A stretch of 19,751 nucleotides of DNA from an uncultured Clostridia bacterium. Its GTDB lineage: Bacteria; Bacillota; Clostridia; Christensenellales; Borkfalkiaceae. The notes beneath the pieces were generated by a model. The model was not told the DNA's origin and ran no database searches. It saw only the letters and a program-made list of their open reading frames with translations. Shown here piece by piece: positions 14,203 to 19,751 of this stretch; position 1 is the stretch's first letter, and the number at the start of each line of letters is the position of its first letter. The stretch lies in assembly GCA_947628555.1 (NCBI GenBank), contig CANRAI010000011.1, forward strand, positions 1 through 19,751, read 5' to 3'. Position numbers and translations under genes: made by a program.

Positions 14203-14889
14203 ATGTCGTTCCCCGTAATCAAAAGCGAAAAACAGCTTGAACAGCTTGTGGAGGAGGCGGGTTTTTTGCCCTTTTTCCGCAACGCAATAGAGGGATTTTC
14301 GGTGGAAGAATGTATTCTCCCCGAACTATGGTTTTCGGAAAAAGTTGACGGCCCGTGGGAGTGGAAAGGTCCTGTAATCCGCGGCACGCGCTGCGCTTAC
14401 GGCAAATTTTATCGCGGTAAAGCCGTGTTTATGGCAAGGCGGTTTTTCCCCGATTTCGCAAATTTCCGCCGCGACGGATACGATTATGACGCGCGTATGG
14501 ACGACGGGCTTGCCCGCAGCCGCGATATTCCGCTTATGCAGGAGATGTGGAAGTTTCAGTCTATCCTTTCGAAGGAATTAAAGGCGCGCATATGCTTCAC
14601 AAAACAGCGCAAAGCCTCCTTCGAAGGTTCGCTTACGCGCCTGCAAATGCTCGGTTATATCAACGTCGCAGATTTCGAGTATGCGGTAGATAAATACGGC
14701 AAGCCTTACGGCTGGGGACTTGCGCGCTACACGACGCCCGAAGCGTTTTTCGGCGCGGAATTTTCGGAAAGGGTTTATTCGTCGAAACCGAAGGAATCTT
14801 ACGAAAAATTAAGCGAATACCTTCGTAAACTTCTTCCGCACGCCTCCCTTTCCCAAATCGAAAGCTTCCTCGGCGGAAATTCCGAATAA
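14203..14889 (+). CDS. AlkZ-related protein
   Basis: A 228-aa cytosolic protein. The sequence LEQLVEEAGFLPFFRNAIEGFSVEE, GPWEWKGPVIRG, YGKFYRGKAVF, FFPDFANFRRDGYDYDARMDDGLA, SILSKELKA, TRLQMLGYI and YGWGLARYTTPE is the pattern of the short AlkZ-related proteins common in Clostridia. The name reflects distant similarity to the winged-helix DNA glycosylase AlkZ; I do not know of a demonstrated activity for this short form. ATG 14203 was chosen because GAGGTG (14190-14195) lies seven bases before it; an upstream in-frame ATG at 14155 falls inside the promoter. It is probably co-transcribed with the HAD gene 28 bases downstream. Confidence 0.8.
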   Translation: MSFPVIKSEKQLEQLVEEAGFLPFFRNAIEGFSVEECILPELWFSEKVDGPWEWKGPVIRGTRCAYGKFYRGKAVFMARRFFPDFANFRRDGYDYDARMDDGLARSRDIPLMQEMWKFQSILSKELKARICFTKQRKASFEGSLTRLQMLGYINVADFEYAVDKYGKPYGWGLARYTTPEAFFGAEFSERVYSSKPKESYEKLSEYLRKLLPHASLSQIESFLGGNSE

Positions 14890-14917
14890 ACCTAAATAAT
14901 TAAAGGCAAGTTTGAAT

Positions 14918-15793
14918 ATGTATAGAAAATTAAAGGAAAAGACGCCCGTTCTTGCGGTCTGCTACGATTTCGACAGAACGCTTTCGCCCGACGAAATGCA
15001 GGCGCAGGGCTACATACAGTCCGTAGGCTACGACGTAAAACAATTCTGGCGGGAATCCAACGAGCTTGCAAAAGCCAACGATATGGACGGAAACCTCGCC
15101 TATATGTACAAAATGGTTGAAGAGGCGGAAGGGCATTTCGTTTTAAACAGAAAAGCGCTTGGCGAATACGGTTCGCGCGTGCGGCTGTTCGAAGGGGTGA
15201 AAGAGTGGTTCGCCCGCGTGAACGCGTACGGCAAAAAGTGCGGAGTGACCGTGGAACACTACATAATTTCTTCGGGATTGAAGGAGATGATTTTAGGCAC
15301 AGAAATTGCGGACGAATTCACGGAAATTTACGCCTCAGCATTCTATTTTAACGCCCGCGGAGTGGCTAAATGGCCCGCGCAGGCTGTCAATTATACCAAT
15401 AAAACTCAATTTTTGTTCAGAATAGAAAAGGGCGTTCCCGATATAAACGACAACGCGGTAAACGATTATTTCCCGCCCGAAAAACTTCGCGTGCCTTTCC
15501 GTAATATGGTTTACTTCGGGGACAGCGAAACCGATATCCCCTGCATGAAGCTGGTTACCGTCAACGGAGGGCACGCCGTAGGCGTGTATGACCCGTCCGC
15601 GGGCAAAGAAAAAGTGGAAAAATTGCTGCAAGAAAACCGTATCAGATATATCGTGCCGGCGGATTACCGCGAGGGTAGCGATGCGGACAGGCTAATAAAG
15701 GCTATAATAGACAAGACGGCGGCGTATGAGGCGCTGGAAAACAAGCATGTATCCGACTTGTCCTGTTTATACAAAAAGCGGGACATGCATTGA
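14918..15793 (+). CDS. HAD-superfamily phosphatase-like hydrolase
   Basis: A 291-aa enzyme of the haloacid dehalogenase superfamily. Motif I is CYDFDRTLSPDE (nucleophile Asp17, acid/base Asp19), motif II is HYIISSGLKE, a Lys (YTNKTQF) can serve as motif III, and motif IV is VYFGDSETDIPCM. The large insert between motifs I and II is an alpha-helical cap of the kind found in phosphoserine-phosphatase-like members. The substrate is unknown. ATG 14918 is preferred; an in-frame TTG at 14912 is closer to the AAAGG site (14902-14906) and would add two residues, so the start is uncertain by six bases. Second gene of a two-gene unit with the AlkZ-related gene, closed by a long terminator. Confidence 0.85.
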   Translation: MYRKLKEKTPVLAVCYDFDRTLSPDEMQAQGYIQSVGYDVKQFWRESNELAKANDMDGNLAYMYKMVEEAEGHFVLNRKALGEYGSRVRLFEGVKEWFARVNAYGKKCGVTVEHYIISSGLKEMILGTEIADEFTEIYASAFYFNARGVAKWPAQAVNYTNKTQFLFRIEKGVPDINDNAVNDYFPPEKLRVPFRNMVYFGDSETDIPCMKLVTVNGGHAVGVYDPSAGKEKVEKLLQENRIRYIVPADYREGSDADRLIKAIIDKTAAYEALENKHVSDLSCLYKKRDMH

Positions 15794-15819
15794 TTGAATA
15801 TCGAAATTTGATAATATAT

Positions 15820-15861
15820 AACCGCGGCGGGGCGATAGTTTATCGCCCCGCCGCGGTTTTT
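15820..15861 (+). terminator. Strong intrinsic terminator
   Basis: An 18-bp stem (arms 15820-15837 and 15841-15858) with a GTT loop is followed by a T-run to 15861. It lies between the convergent HAD and ktrA genes; the minus-strand side has no good U-tract but the stem could still serve both. Confidence 0.9.
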
Positions 15862-15880
15862 CCAAGTTTTTAACCGAACT

Positions 15881-16588
15881 TTAATTATCGTTGTCCTCGT
15901 CTTTCTTTCTGCCCAAAAGCTTTTTCCCCAAAACCTTGTTGGAAGTTTTGTTCGCAAATTTTATAATCTGCTGGGTGTTGCCGAATATTACCATGTGCTC
16001 GCCTTCTCCGAAAACATAGTCCGCGCCGGGAGGGGGGAGTACCTTGTTGCCCTTTTTAATGGTAAGAATGTTCAGCCCGAACTGCCTCGGATTTACGTCA
16101 ACCATGCTGTGCCCAATCCAGGGAGAGGGCACGGCCAGCTCGAATATGGAGTGGTCCGCGTCTATTTCGAAATAGTCGTAAACCTTATCAATGTTAAGTT
16201 TCATCGCAAGCTTTTCGGCAATATCCCTGTTGGGGTAAACCACTTCGTCCGCGCCGACGCGCAAAAGGAATTTTCGCTGGATAGCCGTTTCCGCACGGGA
16301 AACTACGTATTTCGCCCCCAAATCCTTTAAAAGAGAAGTAATTTCAAGCGAAGCCTGAAAATCTTCCGCTATGGTAACCACGCAAACCGCAAAAGAGGGA
16401 ATGTCCAGCGCTTTCAGGTTGTCCGCGTTCATACAGTTGGCTATAAGCGACCCGGAATATTTGGGCGCAAGCGCGTTTATTATGGCCTCGTTACGGTCTG
16501 CTATCATAACCTCGTCGCCCATTTCAAGCAGGTTTTCGCCAAGTAGCTGACCGAATTTTCCCATTCCTATTAACAATATCGATCTCAT
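15881..16588 (-). CDS. ktrA: Potassium uptake regulatory subunit KtrA/TrkA
   Basis: A 235-aa cytosolic RCK protein. The N-terminal RCK domain has the Rossmann motif GMGKFGQLLGENL (8-20) and Asp31 at the end of the second strand, for nucleotide binding. The C-terminal TrkA_C domain (about 140-220) includes WIGHSMVDVNPRQFGLNILTI and a GEGEHMVIFG segment. Such proteins form an octameric ring under the KtrB pore and gate potassium flow in response to ATP/ADP; TrkA_C domains of Bacillota often bind cyclic di-AMP (family knowledge). GGAGG sits at 16594-16598 before the ATG. It is the second gene after ktrB, separated by 40 bases that hold a 26-bp perfect palindrome. Confidence 0.92.
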   Translation of the reverse strand: MRSILLIGMGKFGQLLGENLLEMGDEVMIADRNEAIINALAPKYSGSLIANCMNADNLKALDIPSFAVCVVTIAEDFQASLEITSLLKDLGAKYVVSRAETAIQRKFLLRVGADEVVYPNRDIAEKLAMKLNIDKVYDYFEIDADHSIFELAVPSPWIGHSMVDVNPRQFGLNILTIKKGNKVLPPPGADYVFGEGEHMVIFGNTQQIIKFANKTSNKVLGKKLLGRKKDEDNDN

Positions 16589-16598
16589 ATTTTCCTCC

Positions 16599-16624
16599 GA
16601 AAACGCAATACGTATTGCGTTTTC
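16599..16624. repeat. 26-bp perfect palindrome between ktrB and ktrA
   Basis: GAAAACGCAATAC (16599-16611) is followed immediately by its exact reverse complement (16612-16624). It starts four bases after the ktrB stop and abuts the ktrA ribosome site. In RNA it folds into an A/U-ended hairpin resembling a weak terminator. Confidence 0.85.
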
Positions 16625-16628
16625 TTAT

Positions 16629-17978
16629 CTATCCTATAATTAAAGTATCCACGGGGTAACGTATTTCTGGATCCTTTTTGTTTTTTGAAAGCGCGAGTGC
16701 AAGCGTAAGAATTCCCACTCTTCCCGCGTACATAAGAATTATTAAAATTATTTTTGAAAACGCGGCAAGATGGGGGGTAAGGTTTATCGAAAGCCCTACC
16801 GTGCACACCGCCGAGACGCATTCGTAAAGCACCGTCTCGAAGCTAGCTATTTCGGAGCGCTCAATCGCGCATATTGAAAGCGTGGAAATTATTATAATCA
16901 TAAGCATCGCCGCAAAAATAGCGAGCGACTGCGAAACAAGCGAATATTCTATGCGCCGCTTGCCTATGTTCAAATCCCGTTTGCCGCGGAAAACGCCTAT
17001 CATACCCATTATGATTACGCTGAACGTGCCCACTTTCAAGCCGCCCGCAGTCGAGCCCGAACTGCCGCCTATGAACATAAGCACCACGGTGAGCAGATAT
17101 CCGCTTTCGGACAGGGAAGAGGGGTCCGTCGTGAAGAAACCCGCCGTCCTCGGCGTAACCGAATTGAAAAAGGAAACCAAAAGCCTCTGCCCGAAAGTGT
17201 AGTTCCCGTATGTGGGATTTCCCCATTCGAAAAGCATAAACAGAAACGTGGATACGGTGATAAGTATAAAGCTTACGGTAAGCACGACTTTTGTATTCAA
17301 CTGATATTTTTTGTAGCGGAAACGGCAATCCAGCACGTCCCCCCAAACGCAGAATCCCAGCCCGCCCATTATGATAAGAATACATATGGTAACGGAAACG
17401 ACGGGGTCTGTCGCGTAATACGAGAGCGAGCCGAAACCTTCGTACGAAAGCAAATCGAATCCGGCGTTGCAGAACGCCGAAACGGAGTGGAATACGGAAT
17501 AATAAATTCCCCTCGCCCAGCCGAAATCGGGTACGAAACGGAAACACAGCGCCGCCGCGCCCGCAAATTCGAAAATCGCAGTGCCTATGACTATGCGCTT
17601 TACAAGCGTGGAAAGCCCCGCAAGTTTTTCGCTGCCTGCGCTTGCCATAAGAAGCCGCCTGTTACCCAGGCCTATGCCGCGCTTGAAAAACAACAGAATA
17701 CTCGACACAAAAGTCATGAATCCCAGCCCGCCGAGCTGGATAAGCATAAGGATTACGATTTGACCGAAAAGAGACCAGTGCGTGCCCGTTTGGTATGGTG
17801 TAAGCCCCGTTACGCAAGTCGCGCTCGTCGAGGTGAATAGCGCGCCCAAATAGCTTGTGCTTTCTCCTTTCGCCGTGGCAAAAGGCAGGATAAGCAGTGC
17901 GCTGCCTATTAAAATTACGAACAAATAACCGAGGGCAAGCGTTTGCCATACGGTATTTTTTGCCTTTATTTTCTTCAT
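16629..17978 (-). CDS. ktrB: Potassium uptake channel subunit KtrB/TrkH
   Basis: A 449-aa membrane protein made of four pore-loop repeats (about eight transmembrane helices plus re-entrant loops). The selectivity-filter Gly of each repeat is visible: TCVTGL (54-59), FCNAGFD (169-175), TPRTAGF (275-281) and CTVGLS (392-397). The gating-loop region GGSSGSTAGGLKVGT (304-318) is also typical of SKT-family transporters. It forms a dimer that conducts K+ (with Na+ in some Ktr systems) and is gated by KtrA, encoded next. The ATG is only 12 bases from the -10 box, so the transcript has a leader of about six bases and no room for a full ribosome site. Confidence 0.93.
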   Translation of the reverse strand: MKKIKAKNTVWQTLALGYLFVILIGSALLILPFATAKGESTSYLGALFTSTSATCVTGLTPYQTGTHWSLFGQIVILMLIQLGGLGFMTFVSSILLFFKRGIGLGNRRLLMASAGSEKLAGLSTLVKRIVIGTAIFEFAGAAALCFRFVPDFGWARGIYYSVFHSVSAFCNAGFDLLSYEGFGSLSYYATDPVVSVTICILIIMGGLGFCVWGDVLDCRFRYKKYQLNTKVVLTVSFILITVSTFLFMLFEWGNPTYGNYTFGQRLLVSFFNSVTPRTAGFFTTDPSSLSESGYLLTVVLMFIGGSSGSTAGGLKVGTFSVIIMGMIGVFRGKRDLNIGKRRIEYSLVSQSLAIFAAMLMIIIISTLSICAIERSEIASFETVLYECVSAVCTVGLSINLTPHLAAFSKIILIILMYAGRVGILTLALALSKNKKDPEIRYPVDTLIIG

Positions 17979-17990
17979 AAAATCCCGATA

Positions 17991-18019
17991 ATTTTACCAC
18001 CGCTTACAGTAATTGTCAA
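17991..18019 (-). promoter_or_regulatory. Promoter of ktrB-ktrA
   Basis: On the minus strand: TTGACA (18019-18014), 17-bp spacer, TAAAAT (17996-17991) with TG immediately in the extended -10 position. The predicted start is near 17984, about six bases before the ATG. Confidence 0.82.
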
Positions 18020-18026
18020 GCATAAG

Positions 18027-18063
18027 CGCGTTCACGCCGAAAAAGGTTTGAAGCGCGTTTTTT
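18027..18063 (+). terminator. Terminator-like hairpin between divergent genes (weak)
   Basis: CGCGTTCA (18027-18034) can pair with TGAA-g-CGCG (18049-18057, one bulged G), with a small inner GCC/GGT helix, followed by TTTTTT at 18058-18063. No forward gene lies before it, so its role is unclear. Confidence 0.35.
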
Positions 18064-18065
18064 AT

Positions 18066-18095
18066 TTAACAAATTTTTTTGCGGCGGCATATGGT
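18066..18095 (+). promoter_or_regulatory. Weak candidate promoter of the glmU-domain/glmM operon
   Basis: TTAACA (18066-18071), 18-bp spacer, TATGGT (18090-18095). Both boxes are imperfect, but nothing better lies between 18000 and the AAGGAGGAG ribosome site at 18113-18121. Confidence 0.35.
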
Positions 18096-18124
18096 TTAGT
18101 ATTCGCATTTTGAAGGAGGAGAAA

Positions 18125-18727
18125 GTGGACGGCGTTTACATATCTTGCGACAGCGTTGTCGAGGACGGCGCAGAAATATATGCGCCGGCGCACATATCCG
18201 GCGGCTCACATATCTGCCGCGGCGCAGTTATCATGCCATTCTGCACATTGATTGGCGCGCACGTGGGTGAAAATACAGTTGTGCTTTCAAGCACTATAAT
18301 CAAATCACATGTGTGCGAAGATTGCACCGTAGGTCCTTACGCCTACCTGCGTGAGGGTTCATATGTGGGCAAGGGCTCGCGTATAGGCGATTTCGTGGAA
18401 GTCAAGGCTTCCTCACTCGGAGAGGGCGTAAAGGCTGCGCATCTTGCCTATATAGGGGACGCGGAAGTAGGCAGCAACGTCAATATCGGCTGCGGCGCGG
18501 TGTTCTGCAACTACGACGGCAGGAAAAAGTCGAAAACGGTCGTCGGCGACGACGTGTTCATTGGCGCAAATTGCAACCTTATAGCTCCCCTTTCGATAGG
18601 CGGCGGAGCTTTCATCGCCGCAGGCACCACCGTTTGCGGCGACGTCGAAGAAAAGGCTTTCTGCATAGGCAGGGCGCGTGAATCGGTGAAGCGCGGCGGC
18701 GCTTCGGGGAGGTACAGAAACGGGTAA
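18125..18727 (+). CDS. Standalone GlmU-type acetyltransferase (left-handed beta-helix domain only)
   Basis: A 200-aa protein made entirely of hexapeptide repeats. GPYAYLREGS (70-79), DFVEVKAS (89-96), KAAHLAYIGDAEVGSNVNIGCG (103-124, with His106 at the catalytic-base position), FCNYDGRKKSKTVVGDD (127-143) and FCIGRARE (179-186) match the C-terminal domain of GlmU. That domain transfers acetyl from acetyl-CoA to glucosamine-1-phosphate. The uridyltransferase half (about 230 residues in normal GlmU) is absent, and the protein begins where the beta-helix normally starts. GTG 18125 was chosen because AAGGAGGAG (18113-18121) lies just before it; an earlier in-frame TTG at 18110 precedes that site. 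It overlaps the glmM start by eight bases. A serine or maltose acetyltransferase is much less likely. Confidence 0.85.
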   Translation: MDGVYISCDSVVEDGAEIYAPAHISGGSHICRGAVIMPFCTLIGAHVGENTVVLSSTIIKSHVCEDCTVGPYAYLREGSYVGKGSRIGDFVEVKASSLGEGVKAAHLAYIGDAEVGSNVNIGCGAVFCNYDGRKKSKTVVGDDVFIGANCNLIAPLSIGGGAFIAAGTTVCGDVEEKAFCIGRARESVKRGGASGRYRNG

Positions 18728-19751
18728 ATATTTCGGCACGGACGGTTTCCGCGGCGAGGCGGGCGTAACCATTACTGCGGAGCACGCCTTTAAGTGCGGA
18801 CGGGTGCTCGGCTGGTATTTTGGCGTGAACATGGGCAAAAAATGCCGAATAGTAATCGGCAAGGACACAAGACTGAGTTCTTATATGCTGGAATACGCGC
18901 TTGCGGCGGGAATTACCGCTTCGGGCGGGGACGCATATATTCTGCACGTCACAACCACCCCTTCCGTTTCGTATGTGACCAGGTGCGACGGCTTCGACTG
19001 CGGCGCAATGATTTCCGCAAGCCACAACGGCTACCGCGACAACGGCATAAAGCTGATAAATTCGCAGGGGGAAAAGCTGAAAGGCGGCGTAATCTCGCTT
19101 ATAGAGCGCTTTCTTGACGGCGATTTATCCCCGTTCGGCGGTGAAATTCCGTTTGCAAGCGGCAGGGACGTGGGGCGCACGGTTGACTATATTTCGGGCA
19201 GAAACCGTTACGTGGGACACCTTATATCCCTTTCCACTTGTTCGTATAAGGGCATGAAAGTCGGGCTGGACGGCGCAAACGGCAGCGCCTTTGCCATAGC
19301 GCGCAGCGTTTTCAACGCGCTCGGAGCGAGGACGTACGTCATAGGCGACGAACCGGACGGCACCAACGTGAACGAGGGCGTGGGCTCTACCCATATCGAG
19401 GCGCTGCAAAAACTGGTCACGGAAAATTCCCTGGATATAGGCTTTGCTTTCGACGGCGACGCCGACAGATGTATTGCGGTGGATTCTCGCGGGCAGGTGC
19501 TTACGGGCGACGAAATCCTGTATATCTGCGCCGACTTTTTGAAGAGCCGCGGCGAGCTGTCCGAAAACAAGATAGTGTGCACCACTCTCAGCAACGGCGG
19601 ACTAATCGAAAGCCTGAAAAACAAGGGAATATCCTGCGAAATCTGCGACGTCGGCGACAGCGCCGTTTTGAAAGCCATGCAGCTTTCGGGCGCCGTTCTG
19701 GGCGGCGAGCGCAGCGGACACGTGGTCTTTTCCAAGTATGAATCCACGGGC
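18720..19751 (+). CDS. glmM: Phosphoglucosamine mutase (3' end outside window)
   Basis: 344 codons are open to the window's end. GlmM converts glucosamine-6-phosphate to glucosamine-1-phosphate, the substrate of the acetyltransferase encoded just upstream. Motifs: GKYFGTDGFRGEAG at the N-terminus, MISASHNGYRDNGIKL with the phosphoserine loop, AFDGDADRC for magnesium binding, and GGERSGHVVF. No ATG, GTG or TTG lies between the in-frame stop TGA (18687-18689) and the conserved N-terminus; the codon exactly where Met is expected is ACG (18720-18722), six bases after a strong GGGGAGGT (18706-18713). Later in-frame GTG codons would remove the invariant GTDG(F/I)RG motif. I therefore place the start at ACG; a base error for ATG is the main alternative. 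Confidence 0.85.

Noticed and set aside
17979..18109. A cyclic di-AMP riboswitch (ydaO type) before ktrB.
   Set aside because: The ktrB leader is predicted at about six bases, and the whole intergenic region is too short and lacks the expected structure.
1..19751. CRISPR arrays, tRNA or rRNA genes, insertion sequences, attachment sites.
   Set aside because: I saw no regularly spaced direct repeats, cloverleaf-like sequence, transposase motifs or flanking inverted repeats on either strand.

Overview
The window looks like a chromosomal segment of a Gram-positive Clostridia-type bacterium (Bacillota; possibly a gut Christensenellales-like lineage, which is a guess from style and not a measurement). 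Supporting signs are strong AGGAGG-type ribosome sites, a PepV-type dipeptidase, a standalone AlkZ-related protein, Ktr/Trk potassium uptake genes, a LiaS/NarX-type sensor kinase with its regulator, the order rpsF-ssb-rpsR, and long GC-rich intrinsic terminators closing most units. Most of the window is housekeeping or signalling DNA of mid GC; the first ~1.1 kb is visibly AT-richer and reads like an accessory island.

Layout: (1) 1-1236: possible tail of an upstream gene, a terminator, an unrecognised 163-residue protein gene, a Cys-rich CPCC-type small protein gene whose 5' end looks damaged, and a terminator. (2) 1382-1977: a single LURP-one/tubby-like gene ending at a bidirectional terminator. 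(3) 2042-4230 (minus): PepV-like M20 dipeptidase followed by a membrane-anchored permuted papain-fold hydrolase. (4) 4343-6291: sensor kinase and response regulator, divergent from region 3 over overlapping promoters. (5) 6382-7194: pyridoxal/pyridoxamine kinase. (6) 7366-9195: DXS, with a consensus promoter that places the start codon at the predicted transcription start. (7) 9348-11290 (minus): a DAGK-family lipid kinase translationally coupled to a PAS-PP2C phosphatase with a cysteine cluster. (8) 11439-12824: CCA-adding enzyme, divergent from region 7 and apparently sharing one palindromic -35 element. (9) 12880-14072: rpsF-ssb-rpsR with a structured leader. (10) 14155-15861: AlkZ-related protein and a HAD hydrolase. 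(11) 15881-17978 (minus): ktrB-ktrA. (12) 18125-19751: a standalone GlmU acetyltransferase domain overlapping the start of glmM, which runs off the window.

Functional links: the last two genes catalyse consecutive steps of UDP-GlcNAc synthesis (GlcN-6-P to GlcN-1-P by GlmM, then acetylation by the GlmU C-domain). KtrB and KtrA form a potassium channel and its gating ring. The lipid kinase and phosphatase are probably made together. rpsF, ssb and rpsR are a classical co-regulated unit.

The most unusual points are the apparent ACG start of glmM inside the end of a split glmU, the leaderless architecture of dxs, two divergent promoter pairs packed into the same ~30-50 bp, the frameshifted CPCC gene, and the cysteine-cluster PAS phosphatase. 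I did not find a clearly new multi-gene defence or mobile system here.
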